Origin: Pontibacter diazotrophicus
GTDB taxonomy: Bacteria > Bacteroidota > Bacteroidia > Cytophagales > Hymenobacteraceae
DNA length: 64,000 bases
Assembly: GCF_003367245.1 (NCBI RefSeq)
Contig: NZ_QRGR01000029.1
Span: 1-64,000, forward strand
Direction of reading: 5' to 3'
In this document: one piece after another, positions 28,219-37,446 of the stretch
How positions within the stretch are numbered: position 1 is the first letter of the stretch
Layout of the letters: every line of letters starts with the position of its first letter
Translations under genes and position numbers: made by a program
The notes under the pieces: generated by a model
What the model saw: only the letters and a program-made list of their open reading frames with translations
Database searches by the model: none
What the model was told of the DNA's origin: nothing

Positions 28219-28614
28219 TTACATAATAGTAGAAAGCAGCGTCGCAATTAATGCTTTTACTGCAAGCATCACCACATTAGTGTTAGAAGCAGAATCTGCG
28301 CTATCTTCCTCTGAAGAGAAGGCATTCTTGAAATAAGCCATCGGGCTGGCCAGCACTTCCGTATCCAGCATCGATTTCTCAGGGGGCTTGGTAATCACTT
28401 TCTGCTTGGCCTTCGCAGGATTAGTATCACCGGCAACAGCTGTAACTGCAGACTGACTGTTTGTTTGCTCAGAGACAGTAGCTGCAGTTGATGTGGTGCT
28501 AGCTCCTCCGTTATTATTCGTGCTTGCCTGGGCAGTAGGCACTATTATCATACATAGCAGCAATACTGCTGCCATAGGTACATACTCACGCATTTGCTGC
28601 CACAGGTTTTTCAT
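28219..28614 (-). CDS. Hypothetical exported protein with C-terminal hydrophobic helix
   Basis: The protein has 131 residues from the ATG at 28614 (the longer frame begins with TTG). It has an N-terminal hydrophobic signal (about 14-30, ending AQA-S), then a low-complexity Ser/Thr/Asn/Ala stretch and a Lys/Pro segment. A hydrophobic C-terminal helix (VVMLAVKALIATLLSTIM) closes it. I do not recognise a family. The layout suggests a small periplasmic or membrane-tethered protein. It is separated from the RlpA gene by 131 bp. Confidence 0.6.
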   Translation of the reverse strand: MKNLWQQMREYVPMAAVLLLCMIIVPTAQASTNNNGGASTTSTAATVSEQTNSQSAVTAVAGDTNPAKAKQKVITKPPEKSMLDTEVLASPMAYFKNAFSSEEDSADSASNTNVVMLAVKALIATLLSTIM

Positions 28615-28745
28615 GCTCAAAAGTAAGAATAAAATTTACAACGAACAACAATTTAGTAGGATAATTTAGAGAATATGATTTTTACTATAACCTTCACATC
28701 GCCCTTATTACTAGCATTTTAACTACTTAAGCAGTTACCTTACCC

Positions 28746-29189
28746 TTACTTGCCTTTGGCAGGTTGAATTACTTTTAATTCTACAGGTACTACGCCTGCT
28801 TTGATAAAATCCAGCCGCCTCGCTGCCTTTTCTGATAAGTCAACTATACGTCCCTTTATAAAAGGCCCTCTGTCTGTTATCTTCACCTTTACGCTCTTAT
28901 TTGTTTTAACGTTAGTCACCTTTACCCTGGTTCCTAAAGGCAACGTGCGGTGCGCAGCGGTCATTTTTCCCCGGCGGTATGGCTGGCCATTGGCCATGTC
29001 ACGGCCCTGGAACTTACGGGCATAGTAAGAAGCTTTTCCCTCCTCGGTATAGCCGCGCTCCCCGAAAGCCGGGGCCGAGTTGGCACAGGAGCTAAGGCAA
29101 ACAGCCATACAGCCAACGGCTATCACGCGTTTTGCCCAAATAACAGCAGGGTGTAAGGGTGTAGAAATGGAGCGCAAGGGCTGTAACAT
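28746..29189 (-). CDS. rlpA: RlpA-like lipoprotein (double-psi beta-barrel)
   Basis: The 147-residue protein has a lipobox LSSC (lipid Cys35) and a double-psi beta-barrel of about 48-143. The motifs GKASYYARKFQGRDMANGQ, MTAAHRTLPLGTRVKVTN and VKITDRGPF are diagnostic; the Asp of DRGPF is the catalytic position in RlpA lytic transglycosylases. No SPOR domain follows, so it is the short form. It may cleave denuded glycan strands in the cell wall. It is followed closely on the upstream side by the hydrolase gene (17 bp between the hydrolase stop and this start), so the two may be co-transcribed. Confidence 0.92.
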   Translation of the reverse strand: MLQPLRSISTPLHPAVIWAKRVIAVGCMAVCLSSCANSAPAFGERGYTEEGKASYYARKFQGRDMANGQPYRRGKMTAAHRTLPLGTRVKVTNVKTNKSVKVKITDRGPFIKGRIVDLSEKAARRLDFIKAGVVPVELKVIQPAKGK

Positions 29190-29206
29190 AGGTATATTAT
29201 GATATT

Positions 29207-29911
29207 TTATATTGAAACGGTTGCCTGACTGATGAATTGCCTGATTTCCTGGTTTAACTTATCCACAGAAACAGCTTCGAGAGGGTGGCGCGTAGCAGGA
29301 AGCACCTGTAGTTGTGCCTTGGGAAGCTGCCGGTAAGCCCAGAGCGTCTCCTCCACGCTCACCATATTGTCCTGATCGCCCACAGCCAGGTGTACGGGCA
29401 CCTGTATCTGCGGCAGCACATCGGAAGTAAGGTCGGGCTGCTCCCCCAGGTACAACATCATTTCAGCAGTTTTATGCATCACCTGCTTCCAATCCTGCGG
29501 ATGGTGCCGCGTGGCCAGCGCCTGGGCAAAAGCGGGCACCTTTTCGGCTATCTTTTCCGGGTTCAGTAGCTTTATCTCTTTTGCTGCCGTTTCCGGGGAC
29601 CAGGAAAACTTGGTAGCCAGCGTAAAAACGCTTTTTACGCACTGCGGGTGCTGCTGCGCCAGGCTTAGCGCGGCATAACCACCCATGCTATAGCCAAAGA
29701 TATGCGTGCTGCTGATTTCCTTTTCCTCCAGCAACCGGAGAATATCCTGCACAAACAGCTGCATGCTGAAAGGCTCCTGCGGGAGAGGTCTCCCTCCATG
29801 GCCTGTAAAATCCAAAGTATGAACCTTAAACCGCTCCTGCAGGGCATTCGCAAGAGGTTCCATGGTAGAGGCGGCGCCAAGGGCGCCGTGCAGCAGCAAT
29901 AAATTCTCCAT
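29207..29911 (-). CDS. Alpha/beta hydrolase
   Basis: The 234-residue protein has no signal peptide. The alpha/beta-hydrolase fold shows the oxyanion-loop HGALG near residue 8, nucleophile Ser75 in GYSMGG, Asp182 in GDQDN and His210 in ATRHPLE. It resembles small cytoplasmic esterases and MenH-type hydrolases, but no menaquinone genes are nearby, so the substrate is unknown. It is upstream of RlpA on the same strand with a 17-bp gap. Confidence 0.88.
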   Translation of the reverse strand: MENLLLLHGALGAASTMEPLANALQERFKVHTLDFTGHGGRPLPQEPFSMQLFVQDILRLLEEKEISSTHIFGYSMGGYAALSLAQQHPQCVKSVFTLATKFSWSPETAAKEIKLLNPEKIAEKVPAFAQALATRHHPQDWKQVMHKTAEMMLYLGEQPDLTSDVLPQIQVPVHLAVGDQDNMVSVEETLWAYRQLPKAQLQVLPATRHPLEAVSVDKLNQEIRQFISQATVSI

Positions 29912-30031
29912 AGGTAACGTAACGGCTTGGTTTGGCTAAGCCCAAAGTTAAACTTTTACAGTTGCTAAATTACAGAACTCCTAAATTAGCATTAAAAGTC
30001 CTCTAATATACACAAAATAGAATATTGCAGC

Positions 30032-30382
30032 ATGACAATAGAAGAACTGCAGGACATTTGCCGGGAGCTGCCCGGCGTAACAGAGGACATTAAATGGGAG
30101 AATGACTTATGCTTTTGCGTAGAGAGCAAAATATTTCTGGTTGTGGGCCTGAACCAGTCGCCCGCTACAGCCTCCTTTAAAGCTACCCCGGAAGAGTTTG
30201 CTGCCATGACAGAGCGCTCAGGCTTTGCCCCGGCACCTTACCTGGCGAGGCACCATTGGGTATTAGCCAAAAGCATACACCACCTGACGAGGCAGGAGTG
30301 GGCACAGCACGCCCGGAAGGCATATGAGTTGGTAGTGGCTAAGCTGCCGAAAAAGGTGCAGCAGGCGCTACAGCAGCGGTGA
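30032..30382 (+). CDS. MmcQ/YjbR family protein
   Basis: The 116-residue protein is of the YjbR/CyaY-like fold. The typical start IEELQDICRELPGVTEDIKW, the KIFLVVGL strand and the C-terminal HHWVLAKSIHHLT block are all present. These small proteins are thought to bind DNA or act as double-wing domains; no activity is established. It is a single gene, convergent with the hypothetical at 30465, with a shared terminator between them. Confidence 0.88.
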   Translation: MTIEELQDICRELPGVTEDIKWENDLCFCVESKIFLVVGLNQSPATASFKATPEEFAAMTERSGFAPAPYLARHHWVLAKSIHHLTRQEWAQHARKAYELVVAKLPKKVQQALQQR

Positions 30383-30408
30383 AGCTCAGCAGGATTGGCT
30401 TGTATAAA

Positions 30409-30445
30409 AAAAGCCGGAGCAGCTGTATAGGCTACTCCGGCTTTT
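30409..30445. terminator. Bidirectional terminator between convergent genes
   Basis: Arms AAAAGCCGGAG 30409-30419 and 30435-30445 are perfectly paired with A- and T-rich flanks. It lies between the stops at 30382 and 30465. Confidence 0.88.
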
Positions 30446-30464
30446 GTCTTTCTATCAGCTTTCT

Positions 30465-31226
30465 TTATTGCTGCTTTAGTTGATAATTATACACCTCCAT
30501 GGCTTGGGTCAGCTTGTCTTTCTGGAAGAGGTTGATGACAAACTGGGCACCCAGCACACCGGCTCCTGCATACATTAGCGGGGAAATGCTCACGCTGCCA
30601 CCGTTGGTCATATCCTGCGAGCTGTTAAAAGAGGATATAGCCCCGGCTGCCAGCAAACCTCCACCAAGTATGCTAATCCCTGTGTTGATAAGCTTATCTT
30701 TTTTGTGTTTGCGGAGCAGTGCCATACTGGACGCATTATCGGCAAGTACCTGCTCCAGGTTCTCGTAGTTTACCAGGTAAAGCGGTCCGTTGTCTTTTGA
30801 GAAGAAGTAGATACGCCTGCGGCTGCTGCGTGGCCCTCCCATTCCGTAAGGAGAATAGCCATAAGGAGAGTAGCCGTAGCCCTGGTTATAGGTCGTGCGG
30901 CTGGTGTAAAACCTGTCGATTCGCGGGCCATCCAGAATGCGCTTGGCAAAACTGTCGTAGCTGTTGCCAGCCTCAACACGGGCAAAAAAGCCTTCGTCGT
31001 TCTGGAAAGCGTTTACCATGCTGGGGTTATACTTCAGCGAGTCATCTACCAGAAAATGGCTCGACTTGAAGATAGGGGATTTGTACTGAATTTTGTTACC
31101 ATATACAACGTCTCCACTCTGGAGCTGTATAAATTGTCTGCCCGGGCGGTTACTTTCCGTCTGTGCCATGCTGGCATAGCCGGTCAGAAGGCAGAGTATC
31201 AGGGTTAAATAGCTATGTTTCATCAT
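30465..31226 (-). CDS. Hypothetical exported membrane-associated protein
   Basis: The 253-residue protein has a signal peptide (MMKHSYLTLILCLLTGYASMAQ). A beta-rich N-terminal part (GRQFIQLQSGDVVYGNKI) resembles surface-exposed Bacteroidota hypotheticals. A Tyr/Gly-rich stretch follows (GYGYSPYGYSPYGMGG), then a basic RRRIYFF segment. Two hydrophobic segments (about 180-197 and 210-230) suggest membrane contact near the C-terminus. I do not recognise a named family. It is a single-gene unit ended by the shared hairpin. Confidence 0.65.
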   Translation of the reverse strand: MMKHSYLTLILCLLTGYASMAQTESNRPGRQFIQLQSGDVVYGNKIQYKSPIFKSSHFLVDDSLKYNPSMVNAFQNDEGFFARVEAGNSYDSFAKRILDGPRIDRFYTSRTTYNQGYGYSPYGYSPYGMGGPRSSRRRIYFFSKDNGPLYLVNYENLEQVLADNASSMALLRKHKKDKLINTGISILGGGLLAAGAISSFNSSQDMTNGGSVSISPLMYAGAGVLGAQFVINLFQKDKLTQAMEVYNYQLKQQ

Positions 31227-31280
31227 TTTAATAACACAGAAAAGTCAAAAATATTGTGCTGTTTCAGTAGTGATTTTGCC

Positions 31281-31586
31281 TCAGAAGAGCACAAATAACA
31301 TCACAACCATACCTAATAGTGCCAGGTATACCCAAAGCATTAAATGCCTGCGGTGCTTGCTGGGCACCATGTTGCTTATCAGCATCACCATAAACAAAAG
31401 ACACAGCAGGTACAATAGTATAAACGTAACTGCCTTTACCCAGTTGGGCACAATCGTGTTCTCGGCCTGGTACTGGTTGCTAAGCCCCATGCCGGACAAG
31501 AGCCACTGAAGCCCGAAGAAAACGACTGTCTCAAATATAAGGAAGTAAAATAACCAGAGTACCCAGCTGTGTTTGCCAGCATTCAT
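31281..31586 (-). CDS. Small three-helix membrane protein, hypothetical
   Basis: The 101-residue protein has three hydrophobic segments (about 8-30, 50-72 and 80-100) and a basic SKHRRH loop between the last two. No family is recognised. It starts 2 bp after the stop of the acetyltransferase gene, so the two are almost certainly translated from one mRNA. Confidence 0.7.
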   Translation of the reverse strand: MNAGKHSWVLWLFYFLIFETVVFFGLQWLLSGMGLSNQYQAENTIVPNWVKAVTFILLYLLCLLFMVMLISNMVPSKHRRHLMLWVYLALLGMVVMLFVLF

Positions 31587-31588
31587 GT

Positions 31589-32020
31589 TTAAAGGCTTTT
31601 AAAAAAATGGAAACTCTTTACGTGAAAGCCCTCCCGGAAGTAGAACCGGTGAGCGGCACTGTTTGTAACGTAAGCATCCAACATTAAGGTATCGCAGCGG
31701 TGGCGCTGCGCCTCCTCCAGCATCCAGTCAGACAGCAACTTGCCCACTCCTGCGGAACGGTGCGCCGCATCCACCACAAAATTATCTGCCTCCAGGTATT
31801 TGCCACTGTACAGTTTGGCGCTGATCCAGAACCCCGAGAGCCCTACGCAGTTCCCCCTTTCGTCAAAAGCACCCACCATGCGATAGCCGTTTTGCAGCAT
31901 CTGCTGCAGCAGTTCCTCATAGCGAGACAGCCCCATGTTTGGGTTTAGCTGCAGTATGAGGGGATGCTGCGCCAGCATTTCAGCCAGCCCCGCTATCTCG
32001 CGTACACTGTAAGTTGCCAT
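31589..32020 (-). CDS. GNAT family N-acetyltransferase
   Basis: The protein has 143 residues from the ATG at 32020 (MATYSVREIAGL). An in-frame ATG at 32047 would add nine residues not expected by the family. The acetyl-CoA-binding motif A is seen in NFVVDAAHRSAGVGKLLSDW, followed by LMLDAYVTNSAAHRFYFREG, the usual GNAT end. The acceptor substrate cannot be predicted. The three-helix protein follows with a 2-bp gap. Confidence 0.88.
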   Translation of the reverse strand: MATYSVREIAGLAEMLAQHPLILQLNPNMGLSRYEELLQQMLQNGYRMVGAFDERGNCVGLSGFWISAKLYSGKYLEADNFVVDAAHRSAGVGKLLSDWMLEEAQRHRCDTLMLDAYVTNSAAHRFYFREGFHVKSFHFFKSL

Positions 32021-32278
32021 AGTACCTGTGAGCAAATTTGAAAGCATAAATAGAATTACCTCGTGCTGTAGCCAGGCAGCTCTTTTGTACTGTATCTACT
32101 TGTATATAAGAGAACAAATATAAGACTCAGAAATTAAAAATCAGCCCCCATTCTTGTAAGTACACCTACAGGCACTGGTGGGATTGTACAGAAATACTGA
32201 CAATCCTGCTAAACTTTACGCTTTTTTGAAACAAAAGCAGGGGCATATATCGTTAAAATACCAGGATATTGTAGGGTC

Positions 32279-32506
32279 ATGAAGTTAATACGCAACATAA
32301 GATTAGATAATTATAAATTATATAGCGAGGGGGAGGCCAGAAAAATATTTAGTGTAGGCTATGAAAACCTCACTACTTTTATCTATTACCAGGATGGTAA
32401 GAACATCTATAAACTGGTAGTGGCCAAAGACGACAACCCTCCTATTGTTATAGAAAAGGACATTACGAGAGCACAGGCTTTTCGTTTAATGAATACCCGC
32501 CCATAA
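32279..32506 (+). CDS. Hypothetical small protein
   Basis: The 75-residue charged protein has alternating beta-like segments (KIFSVGYENLTTFIYYQDGK) and no signal or membrane segment. An AGGG stands just before the ATG. I do not recognise a family. A hairpin with 9-bp arms (32491-32499 and 32516-32524) overlaps its stop and may end transcription. Confidence 0.6.
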   Translation: MKLIRNIRLDNYKLYSEGEARKIFSVGYENLTTFIYYQDGKNIYKLVVAKDDNPPIVIEKDITRAQAFRLMNTRP

Positions 32507-32726
32507 AGAAATGGACGGGTATTCGTGTTCCATCTGCTTTTCTATTATCGTATTGTGTTTCTGAGAAGGTGCAACCACCCTTTTCATACATAGTTCTTAC
32601 ATATTTATTATGGCCCACTCCCCGATTTCCTTTTCTGCCTTGCACTAACTTAAGAAACGTCCGACATTTTACCTTAAGGTTAAGAAGCCAAAACCCTGCC
32701 CTCCTACACAAGCAGGGGCTATCAGT

Positions 32727-33008
32727 ATGGAATTTTTGATTTCAAAAATGAAGTACGGCAGCCTGAGGCAGAAGCTGCCGCAGGAAAAATACCTTCAGCT
32801 TTTTGGATACAGTGGCGTATACCTGAGCATGAAAATAGAAAATCGCTATTATAGAATCGCGGCCATTGGATTAGTGCTGAACCTGTTGCTGCAGGTGATT
32901 CTGTTTTTTGCCGTAGACCCGTATTTTGCCTCTATTTTGTCTCCGCTGTATTCTATCTGGTTTATACTGTTTATAGTGGGATGGCGGAATGAACACCCAC
33001 GCCGCTGA
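32727..33008 (+). CDS. Hypothetical small membrane protein
   Basis: The 93-residue protein has a basic, polar N-terminal third and two hydrophobic segments (about 44-62 and 66-85), ending in a charged NEHPRR tail. No family is recognised. The spacing to its neighbours (over 200 bp on each side) suggests a single-gene unit. Confidence 0.55.
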   Translation: MEFLISKMKYGSLRQKLPQEKYLQLFGYSGVYLSMKIENRYYRIAAIGLVLNLLLQVILFFAVDPYFASILSPLYSIWFILFIVGWRNEHPRR

Positions 33009-33232
33009 AATGTGCAGCAGCATCAGGCTGCAAACAATTCTGGTCAAACAATGGTTATACTACTATAGCTTTGAATAAGAGGTACCTCAGAAGGCTGCAG
33101 GCATTGTACTCAAAACAGATTAAGCCTCACTTTATTGAAGAATTTACACCGAAAACGCAGAAGCCTGATTAGCTTGGCACTTTTTATGATTAAAATTTGC
33201 TTGGGTGATACAGCCCGTGTAATATAGTGCCT

Positions 33233-33493
33233 ATGTCTGAAGAAAATATCATGGCCGATGAGAGCCAGGTGCAGCACATGTTCCTGCATGTAGAAAGTAG
33301 CGATGCGGTGTGTATGCTAAACATAGCCGGTCACCCGTACCGCCTTCGTGAGCTCGTTTTTATGATGATAGAGAATGGCTGCCGTGTAGTGAAGTCGTCT
33401 GCCGAAGCTTACAAAACCTTTGATTTTGATAAAGAGACAGTGGAAGTATATGACTTCCTGACTTCCATTATTAAAGCTAAATTCTTACCCTAG
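33233..33493 (+). CDS. Hypothetical small cytoplasmic protein
   Basis: The protein has 86 residues from the ATG at 33233 (the longer frame starts with GTG six bases earlier). It is acidic, with no signal or membrane segment. The segment VCMLNIAGHPYRLRELVFMM is the most structured part. I do not recognise a family. It ends 8 bp before a strong bidirectional terminator. Confidence 0.6.
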   Translation: MSEENIMADESQVQHMFLHVESSDAVCMLNIAGHPYRLRELVFMMIENGCRVVKSSAEAYKTFDFDKETVEVYDFLTSIIKAKFLP

Positions 33494-33501
33494 CAATTTG
33501 C

Positions 33502-33545
33502 TTAAACAAAGAAGGCTGCCTGTTACGGCAGCCTTCTTTGTTTAA
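33502..33545. terminator. Bidirectional terminator, 19-bp perfect stem
   Basis: Arms 33502-33520 and 33527-33545 are perfectly complementary with a 6-nt loop and A/T-rich bases. It lies between the convergent hypothetical gene and the Hsp20-like gene. Confidence 0.9.
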
Positions 33546-33550
33546 ATGTC

Positions 33551-33937
33551 TTATAGTTGTTTGATTTCAATTTCTCTTGGTTGGCCTGTGCTTTCATGGT
33601 AAGGTAATTTTACCATCAGCTGACCTTCCTGGTATACCGCCTCAACGCGTCCTAAATCTACCTGCGGAGGTAGCATAAACATACGGTTGAACAAGGGCGC
33701 GGCCATTTCCGGGTTCTCCTTGCTTTGCAGTACAGAGAAAACAGTCAGGTTATTATTATGAAGCACTATTTTAAATGCCTCTGGGTCTACACCGGCTGCC
33801 CAAACATTAATAACAGCTCCTTTTTTGTATTTCTTTATATCAACATATGTCTCGCTCACGCCGCCTCCCAAAGTGTTCAGCAAGTCGATTTGCAAGGCTA
33901 TGTTCTTCAGTAGTTCTTTATCTTTTATCAATTTCAT
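33551..33937 (-). CDS. Hsp20/alpha-crystallin-like small protein
   Basis: The protein has 128 residues from the ATG at 33937, chosen because GAGGAG stands a few bases upstream; the longer frame begins at 33988. The segment of about 30-128 reads like an alpha-crystallin domain: VINVWAAGVDPEAFKIVLHN, then LTVFS, and a late EAVYQEGQLMVKLPY strand. The N-terminal arm is short and no C-terminal IxI motif is clear (IEIKQL at the end may serve). Small heat-shock proteins hold unfolding proteins. Sequence divergence makes this a moderate call. Confidence 0.72.
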   Translation of the reverse strand: MKLIKDKELLKNIALQIDLLNTLGGGVSETYVDIKKYKKGAVINVWAAGVDPEAFKIVLHNNNLTVFSVLQSKENPEMAAPLFNRMFMLPPQVDLGRVEAVYQEGQLMVKLPYHESTGQPREIEIKQL

Positions 33938-34497
33938 CTCTTTCTCCTCTTTTCGTTTACAAAGAGAATATTGCAAATGCGATGCCAATTATCTTATGAG
34001 GTCAATCTAATACATATTGCGCCAAAATGGCCTAAAATTAAGAAAGGGCAATAAAACAAAAGCCAAATTGTCATACTATATAAATAGTAATAAGAGGTAT
34101 AGTACAATAAAAATACAGCAACAGCGCATAAAGGCTATCATCAAAGCTTAACCAATTATAGGGCTGCTGTAGAGAGCATCCTGCATGTGCGTAGCAGTGA
34201 TAGCAGCAGGTTTCTGGAGCTACCATCCTGGCCCTAGAAAGCCGCCAGCAGAATCACCTTACAGGGATTGTGGTAGTAGATAAAAATCCGCATTAATAAA
34301 CCATAACACCCTGTTGTTCCCCCACTTCAGTCAATCCCTGAGCACCATAAAACTACCAAAGAAAAAGCTCAAAATAAGGAAGAAGCTTGCCTTAGGCAGC
34401 TGCCTGCAGAGTAAGCACAAAACCAGAATACAGAACAACATCCCGAAACCACCCGTACATCCAATCATACAATTAAGCAACCTAAACAAATAAAACT
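33938..34497. other. Intergenic region between Hsp20-like and OmpA lipoprotein genes
   Basis: About 560 bp between divergent genes. It must hold both promoters, but I see no gene, strong hairpin or convincing -7 element. Confidence 0.4.
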
Positions 34498-35190
34498 ATG
34501 AGTACAAGAATAATGACACTACTACTGGCAGCGGGCCTTCTGGCTAGCTGCAGTGAAACAAACCAAGAAGTAGAAGACACCGGAGATGTGCAAGAACTTG
34601 CCTCCGAAGACACTGCTGTAATGTATGAAGACATGGCAGCACGGGAAAGACTTACCGCCGATGGCCTTGAGGTAAAGGACATGGGCGAAGGCTTTTGGAC
34701 CGGCGTTGATGTGAATGCACCTGTTGTAGAAAACCCCCGCATTACGGACACTGACGTAGAGACCCGCCGTGGCCAGGGATATGACCTCTACACCATGGAT
34801 GAGCGGGTGCTCTTTGACCTTGACAAGGCACAGTTACGCGAAGGAGCCGAAGATAAGCTGCGCAGTGTAGCGGAGTCTATCAACGAGGTGAGCCCAAGCG
34901 GCCCAATCAGAATTTATGGTCACACTGACTCACTTGCCAGTGCTTCTTACAATGAGCAACTCGCGGCGGAACGTGCCAACACTGTGAGAGACTGGTTCGC
35001 GAACAACACCGACATAGACCCTGCCCGCATGACCACGCATGCCGTAGGAGAGGAGCAACCAAGAGCCACAAACGAGACAGCTCGTGGCCGCCAGCTTAAC
35101 CGACGCGTGGCAATAGCGGTGGCTACAGGAGATGAAGCGCAGGCCACGCCTGCTCAGCAGCAGCAACAAATGCAACCGCAGCAGCCATAA
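34498..35190 (+). CDS. OmpA-family lipoprotein
   Basis: The 230-residue protein has a lipobox LLASC (lipid Cys18), an acidic linker of about 20-100, and an OmpA/MotB peptidoglycan-binding domain of about 105-215. The latter shows LFDLDKAQLREGAEDKL, IRIYGHTDS and NRRVAIAV. The C-terminus is Gln/Pro-rich (QQQQQMQPQQP). It should sit in the outer membrane and bind peptidoglycan. It is a single-gene unit followed by a strong terminator. Confidence 0.92.
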   Translation: MSTRIMTLLLAAGLLASCSETNQEVEDTGDVQELASEDTAVMYEDMAARERLTADGLEVKDMGEGFWTGVDVNAPVVENPRITDTDVETRRGQGYDLYTMDERVLFDLDKAQLREGAEDKLRSVAESINEVSPSGPIRIYGHTDSLASASYNEQLAAERANTVRDWFANNTDIDPARMTTHAVGEEQPRATNETARGRQLNRRVAIAVATGDEAQATPAQQQQQMQPQQP

Positions 35191-35304
35191 TTGGATTTGG
35201 CTGTGACCGCAGCTTCACATCTTACCTGATGCGTGAGAAGAATAGTAGCTGCAAAAATTGAATTAAATTTTGGCATATGAAGAATTGCCCAAACAGGAAT
35301 TATT

Positions 35305-35350
35305 AATAAAAGCAGAGGGGAGGCATACGTGCCTCCCCTCTGCTTTTATT
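35305..35350. terminator. Strong bidirectional hairpin with TACG loop
   Basis: Arms 35305-35325 and 35330-35350 form a 21-bp perfect stem closed by the tetraloop TACG, with T-rich ends. It is 115 bp past the OmpA lipoprotein stop. Confidence 0.88.
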
Positions 35351-35446
35351 ATGTATCTCATGGCTCGTGTAATTTGTATTTGTTAAAATGAATATTGTAT
35401 TTGCTATACTTCTGCCTTTGCATGGCCTATAAGCACAGTATTACCT

Positions 35447-35881
35447 ATGAAACAAATCTACTTCAGGAACAACTTTGTAAACATCTACTATGACAAGGAT
35501 CTTTGTCTGGGCAAAGCTGAATGGAAAGGCGATTTAATAGGAGCTGAATACAGGGAAGCCGTTCTGCTGTGCCTGGACCTGATAGACAGGCATGAGCTGA
35601 TTGGCTGGCTTGGCGATAACCGCAGAATGAACTCTATACGCCCTGACGACCTGGAGTGGAGCGTAAGGGTGTTTTTGCCGAAACTGCTGGAGAGTTCTTT
35701 ACTGCGGCTGGCAAACCTTCCCTCTGAGAATGAGCAAAACCGGACGGCAGTGGAAGCCATCTACAACAAAACCAACATCCCGGACAAGGAGCTAACAGTA
35801 CGCAGTTTTATAAGCGAAGAGGAGGCAGCGGCATGGCTGAGGGAGTTGCCTGAGGCGAAAAAAGCCAGGGACTCCGAATAG
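35447..35881 (+). CDS. Hypothetical STAS/SpoIIAA-like protein, copy 1
   Basis: The 144-residue protein has no signal. It is paralogous to the protein at 37739: both share the order of a short beta start (YYxxxxIxxRYDxxLxLG-like), a WKG turn, a GWLxDxRxM block followed by a DxxW segment, and an FxPK...SxLxR helix. The pattern resembles SpoIIAA/STAS-like proteins common in Bacteroidota, but no phosphorylatable Ser is obvious. It converges on the Rieske/FAD oxidoreductase gene, while its paralogue reads away on the other side. Confidence 0.6.
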   Translation: MKQIYFRNNFVNIYYDKDLCLGKAEWKGDLIGAEYREAVLLCLDLIDRHELIGWLGDNRRMNSIRPDDLEWSVRVFLPKLLESSLLRLANLPSENEQNRTAVEAIYNKTNIPDKELTVRSFISEEEAAAWLRELPEAKKARDSE

Positions 35882-35916
35882 CGCCCCTGACTCTTCCTGG
35901 TTATACCTCTTTTCCT

Positions 35917-37446
35917 TTACTCTTTCTTTATATCATTTGGCTTTGCCAGGTTGTGGTAAGCAGGGCCTTCCAGCACCTCTCCCTCTACCGAGAAACGGCT
36001 ACCGTGGCAGGGACAGTCCCAGCTCTTTTCGGCGTTGTTAAAATGCACGACGCACCCCATGTGCGTGCAGATAGAAGAAACTACGTGCAGTTGCCCCGTA
36101 TCATCTCTGTATGCCGCCAGCTTTTCATCGTCTATTTCTATCGTTTTGCCTTCCCCGGCCTTTATGTCCTTTAACTGATCTGTTTCACCATAGAACATAT
36201 AGTCCTTTATCAGGTGCGTGGCCACGTGCACATTTTCTTTGATGAATTTAGGCGCAGAAGCCACAGGCGTAAAGCGCTTCGGGTCGTAGGTTTCAGCCCA
36301 CTTGTTTTCCCTGCCAGCTATCAAATCACTTATAAGCATACCCGATACAGCACCCCAAACAAGTCCGTCAGCAGCGAAGCCAGTAGCGATATAGGTGTTA
36401 TTTTGCATCGGGCTGGTACCGATGAAGGGAAGGTTATCGTCTGGTTTATAGTTTTGGGCTGCCCACTTATATACAATGTGGTCTACATCGAAATGCTTCG
36501 TCATGTACTCCTCTATCTTCAGAAAGCTCTCCTCGTTGTGCTCCTTGTGCCCTACCTTATGCGGCTCGCCCAGCACCAGCAGGAAGTTGCCCTGCTCGTT
36601 GCTGTAGGGGCGCACAGAGTGCTGCTGGCTCTGCATCTGGTGCCAGTATACGCCGCCCGCCAATGGGTCACCTTTCAGGCGCACAGCCATGGCATACTCG
36701 CGGTGTGGTTCCATTTCAGTGTGCACCATGTAAATTCCTTTGGGAGAATGAGTGGCCATCACCACCTGTCTGGCTGTTACTGTACCTTGTTGTGTTTTCA
36801 CAATACACGGCTCCCCGTCTTCAACATCCATTACCTTCGTGCCTTCATATATCCGGCAGGTATCGCTCTCGATGGCAGCAGCCAGCCCTTGCACATATTT
36901 AAGCGGGTTAAACTGTGCCTGGTGTGCAATATTAGCCATAGCCTCCACCTGGTAAGGGAAGCCCGCAGGAACTTCCCCTGTAGCGGGTAAACCTGCTTTT
37001 TTGGCTGCTTCCAATTCCTTCTCTACCTGCTTATTCTGGCTGCTGGTTTCGGGGGTAGTGAACAGGTACCAGGGCACACGCACAAATTCACAGTCGATGC
37101 TGAACTCCTGCACCCGCTGCTCTATAAAATCGATGGCAGCGCTGCGGGAGTTGGCTACTGTCCGCATCGCTTCCTCGTTATGCTTCGACTCGATGGAGTG
37201 AAGGCGCTCATCTATGGGAGCGTAAAGATTGCCTGTGGAGGAACCCGTAGTACCGGAACCTACTTTCAGAGCCTCCAGGACCGCTACCCGTTTACCCGCT
37301 TTAGCCAGATTATAGGCTGTGCTCAGCCCGGTGATGCCCGCGCCTACTATGGCAACGTCCACCTCTATATCCCCTGATAATTGGGGATACGTTTTAAAAG
37401 TAGTGGTTGCACTCCATAATGCTTGTGTGATGTGATCTGCTGCCAT
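35917..37446 (-). CDS. FAD-dependent oxidoreductase with C-terminal Rieske domain (YhfW-like)
   Basis: The 509-residue protein has no signal. The N-terminal DAO-type FAD domain starts with VAIVGAGITGLSTAYNLAKA; substrate-domain blocks and YIATGFAADGLVWGAVSGML follow. A C-terminal Rieske [2Fe-2S] domain of about 415-505 has Cys460/His462 (CTHMGC) and Cys478/His481 (CPCHGS) as cluster ligands. This architecture matches Bacillus YhfW. It likely oxidises an amine or amino acid and passes electrons through the Rieske cluster; the substrate is unknown. It is flanked by two paralogous small STAS-like genes. Confidence 0.93.
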   Translation of the reverse strand: MAADHITQALWSATTTFKTYPQLSGDIEVDVAIVGAGITGLSTAYNLAKAGKRVAVLEALKVGSGTTGSSTGNLYAPIDERLHSIESKHNEEAMRTVANSRSAAIDFIEQRVQEFSIDCEFVRVPWYLFTTPETSSQNKQVEKELEAAKKAGLPATGEVPAGFPYQVEAMANIAHQAQFNPLKYVQGLAAAIESDTCRIYEGTKVMDVEDGEPCIVKTQQGTVTARQVVMATHSPKGIYMVHTEMEPHREYAMAVRLKGDPLAGGVYWHQMQSQQHSVRPYSNEQGNFLLVLGEPHKVGHKEHNEESFLKIEEYMTKHFDVDHIVYKWAAQNYKPDDNLPFIGTSPMQNNTYIATGFAADGLVWGAVSGMLISDLIAGRENKWAETYDPKRFTPVASAPKFIKENVHVATHLIKDYMFYGETDQLKDIKAGEGKTIEIDDEKLAAYRDDTGQLHVVSSICTHMGCVVHFNNAEKSWDCPCHGSRFSVEGEVLEGPAYHNLAKPNDIKKE